A DNA stretch of 64,000 bases from Liriodendron chinense (Eukaryota > Streptophyta > Magnoliopsida > Magnoliales > Magnoliaceae). The DNA lies in assembly GCA_003013855.2 (NCBI GenBank), contig PVNU02000921.1, positions 104,265 through 168,264 of the forward strand. Reading direction: 5' to 3'. The notes under the pieces are model-generated. The model made no database searches and was not told the origin of the DNA. It was given only the letters and a program-made list of their open reading frames with translations. Shown here in pieces: positions 1 to 10,239 of this stretch; position 1 is the first letter of the stretch, and each line of letters starts with the position of its first letter. The position numbers and the translations under genes were made by a program.

Positions 1-1013
1 GACTTGGATCTGGCTCATTCTTGGGGTCGTGCCCTAAAATGATCTCCCCAACTGGATGGACGGTGTGGATACGGCACATGCATCATGGTGGGACCCACAA
101 GTGGGCCACCTGCTGGCCGAGCCAGCGTACAAGGACACTGGTACGCCCAGAGGCAGAGCCTCGTCCTTCCTCTTTCTTCTTCTTTTCTTTTTATTTTTAT
201 TTTTTTGTACTTATATCAAGTGGGGCCCACATGGGTCTGATCCACTCCGTTCATCAGGTTCCCCATCTCGTGGGGGACCCAACAAGCCCCATATTGGATA
301 TGTAATTCCGTTTAGAAACATAAAGGTGGGCCAAATGATTTCTGACAGTAGAAATCATTATTTCAACTGTTTTAAACAGTGCGGTCCACTTAAGATTTGG
401 ATCGAGTTCGTCCTTGGGCCCTGGCCCTAAAATGGTCTGGGCGAACAAATGGACGGCGTTGATGGAACACAAACATCAAGGTGGGTCCCACGAGTGGGGA
501 CCCCATTCACTGTCCAGGGTGACGCTGGACGTACCAGCGTCAAACGTCCAGACGCTGGACGTCCCAGCGTCCTTAGCATTTTTTTTTTGTTTCTTTCTTT
601 TTCTTTTTTTTTTTTTTGCAGTTATTTCAAGTGGGGCCCACTTAGGGACAATCCACCCCCTCCATCATGTTCCCCAGCTCATTGGGGTTCTAAAAAGCCC
701 AATATTGGGCAGGTAATGTGGTCCACAAACATCACGGTGGGTCCAGGAAGTCTCAACAGTAGGTTTCATTGGCCCCACTGTTTTCAATGGTGTGGTCCAC
801 CTGAGATCTGGATCTTCTTCATTTTTGGGCTCCCTGCTCTGAAATGTGATGGAGAAACAGATGGACGGCGTGGATTTGCATACATACATCAAGGTGGGTC
901 CCACGTGTGGGGACCTGTTCCACGCCCACCGGCTGCCCCTGCTGGGCAGCAGCGTCCCCTGGACGCTGGCTGTCCAGCGGCAGTCCTTCTCTTTCTCTTT
1001 TGTTTTCTTTTTC

Positions 1014-1050
<37 letters not shown>

Positions 1051-1170
1051 AAAGTGGGGCCCATTTATGGATGATCCAATCCATCCATCAGGTTGTCCAC
1101 CACTAGGTGGGCCCAAAAGAAAGGAAAAAAGAAAAATGAAAGGAAAGAAGAAAATGGGGGATTTATGTAC
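1..1170. repeat. Tandem array of three ~400-bp GTGGGGCCCACC-type units
   Basis: The landmark AAGTGGGGCCCA recurs at 218, 629 and 1052, and the landmark ATGGACGGYGT recurs at 56, 449 and 861, giving a period of about 393-423 bp. Each unit ends with CAAGGTGGGTCCCAC-like sequence, then a variable spacer with a T-rich tract, then the next unit. Internal motifs (CCTAAAATG, GGTCCACYTRAGATYTGGATC, GATGGACGGCGTGG) are those of the palindromic elements further on. The spacer near 530-571 holds the near-palindrome GACGCTGGACGTCCCAGCGT. The open frames across this stretch are repeat-derived and I do not call them genes. Confidence 0.8.
1017..1049. repeat. (TTA)n microsatellite
   Basis: About eleven TTA/ATT triplets sit directly before the third GTGGGGCCCA landmark, at the position of the T-rich spacer in the other two array units. 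Confidence 0.95.
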
Positions 1171-1276
1171 CCCTTGCACTCACCTTGAAGGATGGACGGT
1201 TGGATGGGATCGGGTTGATGATCGGATGATCCGGACGGTCCAGATGATGGTTGGGGCCCTCCAAGCTTGGATCTAC

Positions 1277-1430
1277 ACCCTCAATCTCCCTAATCTCTCT
1301 CTATTTCTCTCAAATCTCTCAAATCTCTCTTTCTCTTCTTTCTCTCTCCTCTCTCAAATCTCTCTCTTGTGTAAGGAGCTCTCCTCTCCCCCTACGTATG
1401 CATTTGTATGGGGGGAGAGAGAGAAAAGGA
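1277..1430. repeat. CT-rich then GA-rich low-complexity tract
   Basis: Irregular CTCTCTNAAATCTCTC repeats run to about 1385, followed by a GGGGGAGAGAGAG tract at about 1410-1430. The two halves are roughly complementary, so the stretch could fold. There is no coding signal. Confidence 0.7.
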
Positions 1431-1609
1431 ATTATGGGTAATGATGCTAGCATGGGAGAGAGGTATGGGGGTATGGGCCTTGGTTGACTTTGGAAGATTG
1501 AGAGGATGGGGGTATGATGTGTGTAGAGTAGGGGTATGGGATAGGTATAGGTGAGAATAATGGTGATGGATTTGATTGATATGACATATCTTGGAATTTG
1601 TGCAAGTGG

Positions 1610-1870
1610 GGCCCACCACACACACACGTTGCGCGGCCCACCTCGGATTACGCGATTGATCATAACTTTCACACCGGGTATCGCAATGGGGCGTGCCACG
1701 CGGCGTTGGAATCGCAGCGCCTACGCGGTCGCCGGGGTATAGGTCTCGGGTCGATGCGGTACTAAAATAGGGTCGCGATCAAGGCTCGCTAATCTGATCC
1801 GTTCGGGACGTACCGGCACCGGGAATTAAGCGTACGGAGGGCAAATAAGGGTACGGGTCTTACATTACTG
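1610..1870. other. CpG-rich block, possible LTR remnant
   Basis: This block is unusually rich in CG dinucleotides (for example CGCGGCGTTGG, CGCAGCGCCTACGCGG, GGGTCGCGATC) compared with the AT-rich, CpG-poor sequence after it. Phrases such as CATAACTTTCACACCGGGT resemble those I associate with LTR or UTR parts of plant gypsy elements. No paired LTR, primer-binding site or coding domain is visible, so the assignment is only a suggestion. Confidence 0.4.
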
Positions 1871-2722
1871 GTTTTGAAAAACAATGTTGGAAAAAAATTG
1901 TGGTTTAAATAAAAGCGAGAAATTTGAAATGAGTGGGCCAAATTTATTGGTGGATATTTATTGGATAGTTGAAAATGAAAAATTACACTCATTCAGTTAA
2001 CTGGTTATCAGATTGGTTTATGCATACATACATGTTCATTGGTGCAAAAAATGAAGGCCCTAATATAATGATGTTAATTAATTGCAAGGAAAATTTATAA
2101 TGATGAGATTGATCAAATTCTATGATCAAGTCATCCTAAACTTGATCTGAATGGTCAGATATGTTTAGAACGTGGTAATTATTATTGAAAACAAAATTAA
2201 GCCCGAATCATATCCGTATAAAAGACTCTTTAAATGTGTACAATCAATTTGTCTAGAGCTAGACAAATTTTGGACAATCTGATTGGTCCAAATTGAAAAG
2301 TAAATGACTTTAGATGTTTAGATTAAATTTCACTCAAATCTAATGGTTAGGTTACAAGATATGGCCCATCATTGATCAATTTTATCTATTTAGTATCTTT
2401 CTCATCTTAAACTTGATCAGGGCAAGTGACCAGTCAAATCAAAGTTATTGATGAATATAATAGAGTGAATGGATTAGATTTCCAAATTAGGCCAAATTTT
2501 TAGGTCCAAATTGCGCTGTAACTTGTTGACCTCATGAAAACCTAATAAATGTATAGTCATTGGACCCCAAACTCTAATCTAGCCATTGAGAATTTGATCT
2601 TTTCTAATATTTTCTATTGCATCTTAAAATGATATAAAAGAACATATGGATGGATTAGATATACATAAAATATATCAGATGGATTGGTTAGTGACAGGGT
2701 CACCAGTTAATGCCAAGTGATC
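1871..2722. other. AT-rich intergenic sequence, nothing recognised
   Basis: No open frame with family resemblance, no terminal repeats and no RNA gene could be seen in this AT-rich stretch. Confidence 0.5.
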
Positions 2723-3163
2723 GGTGCTCTGTGGGCCCCACCATGATGAATGTGTTTCATCCACTCTATCCATACATTTTCGTAGATCATTTTATGGTAT
2801 GAGCCCAAATTTGAGGTAGATCCAAATCTCAAGTGGACCACATCACAAGAAACAATTTTAATTGAACACCCACGGTTAAAACTTATTGAGGGCCACGGAA
2901 GTTTTGGAACAAGCTGATATTTGTTTTTTACCTATATACAGGTCTGTATGACCTAATTAAGAGGTTGGATGTCAAATAATTAATATAGTGGGCCCTACGA
3001 GGTTTTTAATGGTGGACATTCAATCAATATTATTTTCCTGTGGTGTGGTCCACCTGAGATTTAGATTTGACTCATTTATTGGATCAAGCACTAAAACAAT
3101 CTTCAGAAATGGCTCGACAGTGTGGATAAAACACATACGTCATGGAGGGGCCCACAAAGCACC
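2723..3163. mobile_element. Palindromic TIR element, type A
   Basis: The left end GGTGCTCTGTGGGCCCCACC is matched in inverse by the right end GGGGCCCACAAAGCACC. Inversion continues inwards: CATTTTATGG...GGTGGACC... on the left mirrors GGTCCACCTGAGATTTAGAT...CACTAAAAC on the right. Between the arms lies a ~150-bp centre (AAGTTTTGGAACAAGCTGATATTTG). There is no coding capacity. The size of about 440 bp and the long imperfect inverted arms fit a non-autonomous DNA transposon; a Mutator-like affiliation is inferred from the 9-bp duplication at the type B copy near 28.5 kb. Confidence 0.8.
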
Positions 3164-3187
3164 GGCCAGTGGCCCCATAGCCAAGGG

Positions 3188-3722
3188 GTGCGAATTAGGT
3201 ATTACCCCAGGAACAGCTTAGTGGGTGTTACCCTAACCGTGTGGGGCCCATCTTGTTGTAGTTTTTATATATCAACACCGTCTATCTCTTTTTTCATATC
3301 ATTTTAGGATGTGATCCAAAATCCTAAGAAGATCCAAATCTTAGGTGGACCATATCACTAGAAACAGTGATGTATAACCATTAAAAATGTTTTGTGGGCC
3401 ACAAAAGTTTTAGATCAATCTGATCTTTATATTTTCCCTTCATCAAGACTTTATTGACATTATCAAGAGCTTGGATTGCAAATAAACATTACAAAAACCT
3501 TACGATGGGCTCTTTGGAATTTTTAATGGTGGGGCACTCAATCACACTATTTCTAGTGTTATGGTCCACTTGAAATTTGGATCTACATAATTTTTGGAAA
3601 ATCATCCTAAAATGGGCCGTAGAAACAGATGGACGGCATGGATATACAAAATATCATCCATGTGGGCCATACGCTGGGGGTAACACCCACTCAGCTGTTC
3701 CCGGGTGACACCTAATTCACGC
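3188..3722. mobile_element. Palindromic TIR element, type B
   Basis: The left end GTGCGAATTAGGTATTACCC, with GGAACAGCTTAGTGGGTGTT behind it, is mirrored by the right end ending TGACACCTAATTCACGC. Inside the B-type ends is the same inverted core as in type A (GGGGCCCA, CATTTTAGGATGTGATCC, TTAGGTGGACC and complements). No clean target duplication is visible for this copy. It sits between two type A copies. Confidence 0.8.
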
Positions 3723-3765
3723 TGGCGCAGATTGCGTCAGTACTCTGTGGGGCTCACCGTGCTGA

Positions 3766-4213
3766 GTAAACTCTGTGGGGCCCACCGTGATTTATGTATT
3801 TTATCCACTCTGTTCATCCATCTTAACAGATAATTTTAGGTATGGTGCCAAAAAACGAAGCATATCAAAATCTAAAGTGGACCACACCACAGGGAAAGTG
3901 TGAACTGAATATATACCATTGAAAAATTATAGGGGGACACAGAAGTTTTGGATCAAGCTGATATTTGTGTTTTTCCCTTCATCCATGTTCATGTGATCTT
4001 ATGAACAGGTTGGATGACAAATAAACATCAATGTGGGGCCACTTGAGGTTTGGATATGCTTAAATCATTATTCCCACTGTTTCCCATGGCATGGTCCACT
4101 TGAGGTTTGGATATGCTTAAATTTTGGGTTCAACCACTAAAATGAACTGGAAAAACATATGGACGGAATAGATAAAGCACATGCATTCTAGGTGGGCCCA
4201 ACTGAGTTTAGTC
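3766..4213. mobile_element. Palindromic TIR element, type A
   Basis: It starts ACTCTGTGGGGCCCACCGTG and ends with AGGTGGGCCCAACTGAGTTT, its inverse counterpart. Core motifs appear in order: GTCCATC-like, GGTGGACC-like (AAGTGGACCACACC), the centre AAGTTTTGGATCAAGCTGAT, then the complements ending in ATGGACGGAATAGATAAAG. Just before it (3744-3762) is a second short copy of the left terminus (ACTCTGTGGGGCTCACCG), suggesting a truncated or nested older end. Confidence 0.75.
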
Positions 4214-4306
4214 CGCACGGTAAGACGGTGCAATCCGATTAACCCATCCCCTTACCCTAAAAAAATCTCCAAATCCTCATTCCCTCCTCTCAATCGTCTC
4301 CCGCCC

Positions 4307-4309
<3 letters not shown>

Positions 4310-4354
<45 letters not shown>

Positions 4355-4488
4355 CCAAAAATCGCCATTGCAGCTTCCAAGCTTCGACGCCTCCCATCCC
4401 CGCTCCCGTTGCAGCTTCCAAGCTTCGACGCCTCCCATCCCCGCTCCCGTTGCAGCTTCCAAGCTTCGACGCCATTGCAGCTGGTATG

Positions 4489-4533
<45 letters not shown>
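4310..4533. repeat. Two (CT)n tracts flanking a 41-bp minisatellite
   Basis: (CT)n runs at about 4311-4352 and 4491-4533 bracket a 41-bp unit beginning TTGCAGCTTCCAAGCTTCGA, repeated at 4368, 4409 and, partially, 4450. The first two units are identical over what I compared. This resembles the CT-rich 5' leader of a plant gene and lies directly upstream of the PPR relic. Confidence 0.9.
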
Positions 4534-4535
<2 letters not shown>

Positions 4536-4599
4536 AAAAACATAAAATCTCTATTGATTGCACAGTCGAGTCATGGTTCGGAGTCCCATCCGCCTGAGA

Positions 4600-4840
4600 A
4601 TCAAAAGTTTGATTCATTGCAAAATGTTTGATGAAATGCCGGAGCGGAATGTCATTTCCTGAACTGCTATGGTTGATGGGTATGTGAATTGGGGAATGTT
4701 GGTGCCACCAAAGACATGTTCGATGAAATGCCAGAGAAAAAAATGCAGTATCATGGACAGTTATGATTGTCGAGTGTGAGAAGTGTAGAGATGTAAAAAG
4801 TGCCCATTGGGTGTTTGCTGTAGTGCCTCTACGGGTATTA
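4600..4840 (+). pseudogene. Decayed PPR-protein fragment
   Basis: Pentatricopeptide-repeat proteins are organellar RNA-binding factors. From 4624 the frame reads MFDEMPERNVIS, then an in-frame TGA where the family has Trp, then TAMVDGYVN. The next repeat, with DMFDEMPEKK, is in another frame after an indel, and further indels follow before AVSWTVMIVE. FDEMPER.NV.SW is the signature of PLS-class PPR motifs. Only about two motifs remain, against ten or more in a working gene, and no organellar targeting sequence is visible. The nonsense codon and at least two frameshifts make it non-functional. The upstream CT-rich and minisatellite segment may be its old 5' leader. Confidence 0.75.
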
Positions 4841-4927
4841 CACTTCGTGGGCAGCCATGTTCACGTGCTATATGTAGAATGGGTTCTCGAAAGAAAGCAA
4901 TACAAACGATGCAAAGGCTAATGAGGT

Positions 4928-5225
4928 GGCATTGGTAGCTGTGATTTGACTGTGAGGCCCACCTTGGTGTACGTGTCCTATATCCATGCCGTCCATCCTT
5001 AGAGGTGCAGTCTGAGCCCATATTGAGGTCTATCTGTTGGATAGTCTTTTGAGAAACTCTCAACTAAAAACTATGGTATATCCTCTGGTGTGTTTGAATG
5101 CATCAAATATCATGATATTTTGCACCAAATTAGACTGATTAATCATGAAATTTCTGCAAACAAACACATCCAATATATTACTAAAATGAGATGAACTCAT
5201 TTTTCCACAGCTACCAAATAGGGCC
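4928..5225. mobile_element. Possible MITE carrying a palindromic-element fragment
   Basis: The right end (about 5180-5225, AAATGAGATGAACTCATTTT then CCACAGCTACCAAATAGGGC) belongs to the same terminal family as the MITE at 5707-5904. A short inverted match, GGTAGCTGTG, lies at about 4933. In between, 4945-5045 is a half copy of the GTGGGGCCCACC repeat (TGTGAGGCCCACC ... CCATGCCGTCCATCC). The nested reading is plausible, but the left terminus is poorly preserved. A perfect 16-bp palindrome, AAATATCATGATATTT, lies at 5105-5120. Confidence 0.4.
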
Positions 5226-5267
5226 TGACTCAGTGGAAAACAAATTCCGAAGTCTCCATGAATTCAT

Positions 5268-5420
5268 TCCCCCCCATAATCATCATCATCATCATCATCA
5301 TCTTAGCCATGCTCCCATAAATGTGGGGTTAGCTTTTAAATGGAAGATTTGGTAAAGGTTCTACAATATGCTGCCACCAGACATCCATCTACCTCTTTTA
5401 CCAGGCTTCTAGGAACCAAC
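5268..5420. repeat. (ATC)n tract with retroposon-like tail
   Basis: About eight ATC triplets (5278-5302) are followed by CTTAGCCATGCTCCCATAAA and TGGGGTTAGCTTTTAAATGG. The combination resembles the ATC-repeat plus TGGGGTCGGCTA-like end of short dispersed retroposons common in plants. The copy is degenerate and I cannot define its other boundary. Confidence 0.4.
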
Positions 5421-5706
5421 CATGGCCGAGGCTCACATCAGCCCAACTATTATATCCACGGCCTGGCTCATTGACAATACTTCTAGGGACGTCAGGAGAC
5501 CGGACCTAATCGAAATTTTGATTTCACATGGCTTCGGCCTGGCTCATTGACAGCCCCAACCATTTCTAACTGTTTCTTTAAAGTTAAAACTGGAGATCGC
5601 TTCGGAATATTGTTAACCAAGCAGTGTGGTTTTCTTAGCTTTAACTTTTCAGAAAGTATCTTAAAGTAGTTTTCGAAGAATGCAGAGGTAATTGATAAAA
5701 TATTCC
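5421..5706. other. Non-coding, nothing clear
   Basis: A short phrase GGCCTGGCTCATTGACA occurs at about 5461 and again at about 5537. No coding or transposon signature could be assigned. Confidence 0.4.
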
Positions 5707-5904
5707 GGCCCTGTCTGGTAGTTGCCTGAAATGAGTTCCATCTCATTTTATTTAACTGTAATTTTTTATTAGAGATATGGTTCTTTAATACATAGTGAGT
5801 TCACATTAACAATAATTCTGTATTAGAGATTAGGAATCTCTAAAACATAATTATTGCTAATGAAATGAGATTAATTCATTTTTAGACATGTAGCATACAG
5901 GGTC
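5707..5904. mobile_element. MITE with ~40-bp terminal inverted repeats
   Basis: The left end GGCCCTGTCTGGTAGTTGCC plus ATGAGTTCCATCTCATTTT is mirrored by the right end AAATGAGATTAATTCATTTT plus GTAGCATACAGGGTC. The interior is AT-rich with no coding capacity, and the length is 198 bp. I could not find a convincing target duplication, so the superfamily (hAT or Harbinger-like) is undecided. A related right end occurs at 5180-5225. Confidence 0.75.
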
Positions 5905-6000
5905 AAAACTGTTAGCAGAATCCATGGCTATAGATCAATCGAATTAACAGCCACAAGTGTCAAATTTTCAGATTTTGGAATTCAGAGGACTTTGTTTGTT

Positions 6001-7110
6001 CTACCGAGTGGCAGGAAATGTTCCAGAGAGTCCCAATTTATACAAAATACCTGATAGGAGTTCATGAGCAGCTGTGTGGTCTCTTTTGCTAGAATTTCCA
6101 CCATCATAGCTTTCACCAAACATGGTTTTCTGCTGCCCGGAGCCCTTCACTTGAAGGGCAGACTTCCTCAGTAGAGCATCTGCATTTCTCTTACTGGCAG
6201 CTTTAGGTTCCTCTGCATCATCCTCTCCTTCGGAAAAGATCGATGGGCTGGCCCAACCGGTCGCATTTGCATCTCCTTTACTTTTCCTTGCAAACTTCAA
6301 GAGCCTCTTTAATCCTTTGGGCGACTCCTTCTGATAGACCATTGCTAGAGGATTTTCAGCATTGCCCCACTCTATTATCTCTGGCTCACCACTGTCAGCT
6401 TGCAGCATCTGTGAAAGGGAGTGACGGACACGTGGGCTTGATATGGACACCGGTGCGACATTTGTCGGGATTGCAATTTGTGATGGACTAGTGTCACCAG
6501 ATGGCGGCAGTTCCTGGTGGTCTATTTCTACCCAGGCAGCAGATGAGATACCTAAATCCTCGTCAGCTTGGATTTCTTCTACAGGATATTGCACAGGAAA
6601 TTCTACTGTCTTTGTGAAGTTGTCATCAGCTTCCGCAGAAAATTGTTCAGGAGTCTCTGCATTTTCACATTTTGGATTGCTGTCTACCGATATCTCTAAT
6701 TCCATGTCTCCAACTGCTGGTTCCTGGGCTATGTCATCACCAGGTGCCAGCTCAGTCATTGTTTCAGTTGTTGCAGCTACCACATCATTTTCTTGAGGTT
6801 GTATCAGATTACCACTGTTTTTTGAAGATTCATCGGACTGAGAAGTTTTTGCCTTGACAACAACAGGACCAACACCTGGACCTATTCCAGTGCCTTTCCA
6901 TAGGAAAGGCTTCGACTCCAATGGCACCACAGTGCTCTTTTTAGTCACCTTGCTGTAAAAACTCGGCTTGGCTGGAACTATGCCAGAATCATCTGTCGAT
7001 GCTGCTAGAGTTTTTGTTTTAGTACTTTTGCCACTTTTTGTCATTGTTTGCTGCAACTTCTCTTCCCTACCTTTTAAGTTCCGCTTGCTCTCAGTCTGGG
7101 CTCCCTTCAC
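6001..7110 (-). CDS. COP1-interacting protein 7-like, C-terminal region (partial gene)
   Basis: The reading frame is open for 369 codons and looks like real protein: acidic, Ser/Pro-rich, without simple-repeat bias. The segment near residues 235-310 (SPRVRHSLSQMLQAD, EIIEWGNAENP, KGLKRLLKFARKSK, TGWASPSIFSEGEDDAEE) matches my memory of the conserved C-terminal part of plant CIP7 and CIP7-related proteins, nuclear light-signalling factors that bind the ubiquitin ligase COP1. In the minus-strand sense the sequence CTATCAG|GTATTTTG at 6049-6056 is a good splice donor right after the homologous stretch. The exon therefore probably ends at 6051, and the last ~16 in-frame residues would be intron read-through. 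An upstream in-frame stop lies just before 7130, so the 5' boundary is probably an acceptor near 7116-7120 or a break. I found neither the N-terminal exons nor the final exon, so this is either one exon of a long-intron gene or an orphaned exon. Confidence 0.7.
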   Translation of the reverse strand: MKGAQTESKRNLKGREEKLQQTMTKSGKSTKTKTLAASTDDSGIVPAKPSFYSKVTKKSTVVPLESKPFLWKGTGIGPGVGPVVVKAKTSQSDESSKNSGNLIQPQENDVVAATTETMTELAPGDDIAQEPAVGDMELEISVDSNPKCENAETPEQFSAEADDNFTKTVEFPVQYPVEEIQADEDLGISSAAWVEIDHQELPPSGDTSPSQIAIPTNVAPVSISSPRVRHSLSQMLQADSGEPEIIEWGNAENPLAMVYQKESPKGLKRLLKFARKSKGDANATGWASPSIFSEGEDDAEEPKAASKRNADALLRKSALQVKGSGQQKTMFGESYDGGNSSKRDHTAAHELLSGILYKLGLSGTFPATR

Positions 7111-7334
7111 CCCTTTCTGTTGCAGCCGTTCGAACTAGTCTGTATCGGTGCAGCCACATTTTTTTTCTTTCTTTTTCTCATCTTGCAGTGTAACAACAGA
7201 GGGGATGATATAGCATGGGTTTGGTTGCAGCAATCATCATTTTGACATGGGTTTGGTTGCAGCAATGTGTATGGGAATAGACTGAATGGAACCATTCCAC
7301 GTGCATTCCAAAAGCTTGAGAGCATGACAAACTT

Positions 7335-7357
7335 GTGAGTCCGATCCTGTCTCATTG
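7335..7357. repeat. Copy 1 of a 22-bp dispersed direct repeat
   Basis: GAGTCCGATCCTGTCTCATT also occurs as a tight tandem pair at 8762-8802. Function is unknown, and it may be a fragment of a small transposon end. Confidence 0.6.
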
Positions 7358-8761
7358 GACTTTTCCCAAAAGCTCGAGTTCCAATATTTTGAGGACTGAC
7401 ATGCAGTCCATAGTCTGCATTGCTTCTTGATGGTGGATCTAAGATCCTTCTGCTCAAGCAATTTGGCAGCCATTGCTTGCTTCTAAACATCCGACTCTGC
7501 TGTCATCATCATTGATCAACGGCATATGTAAGGCCTCCTGATTACTCATTTTCCTCTCCAGGTTGTTTTCCTACTTATGCTGCTTCAATGTGTTTTCTCA
7601 TTATCTCCTATATTTGTTTGAGGACAGCATCATCTGCTAGTTACCTATTTTCCCCGCCTCGTTTTTAGGTAACTTTTCCAAAAACAGGGTCCTGCAATAC
7701 ATTGTTATTACACTTCACATTTGGCTAACATTCCCAAAACATGGACTGAAACGATTATTATGTTGTACATAATGCTTCCCACTTCTCAATCATTTCCATT
7801 TGTGGTTTGATCATACATTTCTTTTCTTCATTTCGCAGTGGCACAACTCACAACAAAAATCAAGCATATGTCATCCGCTCTGCATAAAAAGGTACCTATG
7901 GCCTCATTTAGGTTATCTTGATGTTCTGTTCTTCCTGTAATCAGCGAGCTGATTCCTTTTTTCTTTTCTTTTTCTTTTTCTAATCCATTAAGTTCCTAGT
8001 TGTTTAGTTAGACTTCTATATGTTGTTACAAATATAAATATTTTCATCTTGTTTCTGAATTGTACTGTTGTTTCCTTTGTCTGAGTATAGTTTTAGTGGG
8101 TGGTATATATCAAGGTAACAATGATATATTTGTTTTAAAAGAGAACGAATATTGATTATCATGGCTGCAGACAAGTTATACATAGTTGGTTGCTGAACAT
8201 TACACCGTAATATAAAAACCTGATATATACCAAGTCCCACGGATGCATAGTGGTGCTGAGCATTCCACTGCATTATAAAGACCTGAGACCCCAAGTCCCG
8301 AAATACATCCACTGTTGTAAACTTTGAAGTCCATGCGAACCTGTAGCTATTTGAGCTAATATAAAACATATATTCTAGTGGATGATGGGGGAGTTAAACT
8401 TGAAGAAGCATGGGCCAAAGGAATTAGATGTCTACTTCTAACAATAAATTGACTTCCAAACACAGCTCATGGTGTTTTTTTTTTTTTTTTTTTTTTAAAG
8501 GATAAACACAGCTCATGGTGAAAGCAGCACCATCTAGAAAGATAACAAAAAGAAAATAAGATTTATTTTGTTAATAATTTAATAATAAAAAAAGAAATTT
8601 ATTCACCTTTCCTTTTGCAAGGATTTTCAGAAGCAAATCACTTGGCTGATTCATCGTGTTTTTAGAGTCTCCCTTTGTAGGGAAATTATGCCCCCATTGT
8701 AATTCACTTCTCTTGTTTTTAGTAGTGTTACTAATTATCAGAAGGGGAAAAGTCCTTTGAA

Positions 8762-8802
8762 AGTCCGATCCTGTCTCATTGTGAGTCCGATCCTGTCTCA
8801 TT
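8762..8802. repeat. Tandem pair of the 22-bp repeat
   Basis: Two adjacent copies of AGTCCGATCCTGTCTCATT are separated by GTG. The same sequence is present once at 7335-7357. Confidence 0.7.
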
Positions 8803-10239
8803 CTCCAAATAGTTTGGTATTCTTTGAAAGGAAGGAGAATTATACAATGTGTGGCTTGCTTATTGACAGCGTGCATGGGAACATGAAGACAAGTGTGGCT
8901 GTGGTTTGGTAATTTAGACCATTGTTCTGTAGTTGTATTTCTCTTCTTAACCATCTATGTTTAGGCTAAAAATCAAAAGGTTAAGAATGTTCTATTGTGA
9001 AGATTGGGTTGGAAACGTGCTTTTGTTGTGAGTTTTGATATTTTTATATACTTTTTTTTTATTATTGAAGTAATTGGAAAGATATTGATGTGTGGGACTC
9101 ATGAGTTTCTTTTCTTTAGAAAATTTTTGTTTCTTTGGAAATGATTTGCTGATTTTTTTGGCTATCTGTATCTGTAGGCTCGGATCATGGTGCAAAGGCC
9201 CTCCCTGACCTGTAAATCTCTTTCTTTTTCATTTTCTGAGATTTGGATTTTCTTTCTTTCCCATTTTTCAGTCTTCTTGTTTTACTGTCTTTGGGTGATT
9301 GATCAATCTGATTTTTTTTTTTCAGATCAGGCCCAAGAAACCTTAGTGTCATTCCAGATAATTGTATAAAATCTCCTCCCACTGGTAGGTTTTGGAGTAT
9401 CTTTTCAAAACTTTTGTTAAATCATTTTCCTTCTAGGGTGACTAATTGATCCGAGTTATTTGGGTCTTGTTTCAAAGCAAATGCAAGAGACACCAAATCA
9501 AAGAAAAGAGTATGCTTAATAGTTTGATTGCATTGACATAGTTACTATTTTCCCTCACCTGGCCATTGGAATGAATTGGTTCTTGCCTATTAAGGAGTAA
9601 TGGTTGCCAATGTTGTCATTGTGAAATCTGTCAAAGTTCTAGTTTTAATTGATTGGTAATCTTTAACTGATGGAGCATAATAATTTCGGTGGGGTTGATG
9701 AATTTGTAGGGACGAAACCAGATCCATTGGTAGAAGGCAAGCACTTGTATTTTCACTTCTGTTTCTTTACTGGACAGCCATTGAAAGGTTCAATATTTTC
9801 TGACTTATTCCTGTATTGGTTGAAATCTGATTTTCTTTCTTGGTCAATGCATGAGTGGTGCCAATAAAAAAAGAATGTGAATGGCATCAGCTGTGCACAT
9901 ATGCATGATTGAATGTCTGAGATCTGATCTTGAAGTCATTTACCACTGATTGAAACGTGTGGTCTATCAACTTCTATATAAACATGTTTCTCTTTTCATC
10001 TAGCCTGCCATTTTGTTTGTCAATTTATATGCTGCTTTTAGTTTGTTTCTATGGCTGAAGCTGGAATCCAATAAAAGATAAAGTTACAAGGTTGGGAGCC
10101 TGATGTTTGAGAATATTGTACAAATCCATCTTTCTTCCCAAATTTGCACCAATTTATCAACCACTGTCTACTCATCATTATGTGAATGATCTTTAGTTCT
10201 TTGGTCAGATTCAAATTAGCATAGGAGTACTGGATTGAA

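Noticed and set aside
449..1441. 330-codon plus-strand open frame at the left edge.
   Set aside because: It spans two array units, poly-T and (TTA)n tracts and a CT-rich region, with no family resemblance. The low stop density comes from base composition.
2723..4213. A CRISPR-like reading of regularly spaced repeats in the palindromic clusters.
   Set aside because: Plant nuclear context, repeats are long inverted arms with degenerate spacing, no uniform spacers and no cas genes.
4252..4631. Open frames over (CT)n and the 41-bp minisatellite on both strands.
   Set aside because: Arg-Glu and Leu-Ser repeats are artefacts of the microsatellite. No conserved domain.
7107..7490. Minus-strand 127-codon frame directly upstream of the CIP7-like exon, considered as its 5' exon.
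   Set aside because: It is in a different frame, ends within the boundary region and shows no resemblance to CIP7-like proteins.
9670..9867. Possible small gene (frame with GKHLYFHFCFFTGQP).
   Set aside because: No family recognised, AT-rich, no splice or promoter context. Left inside the unannotated stretch.
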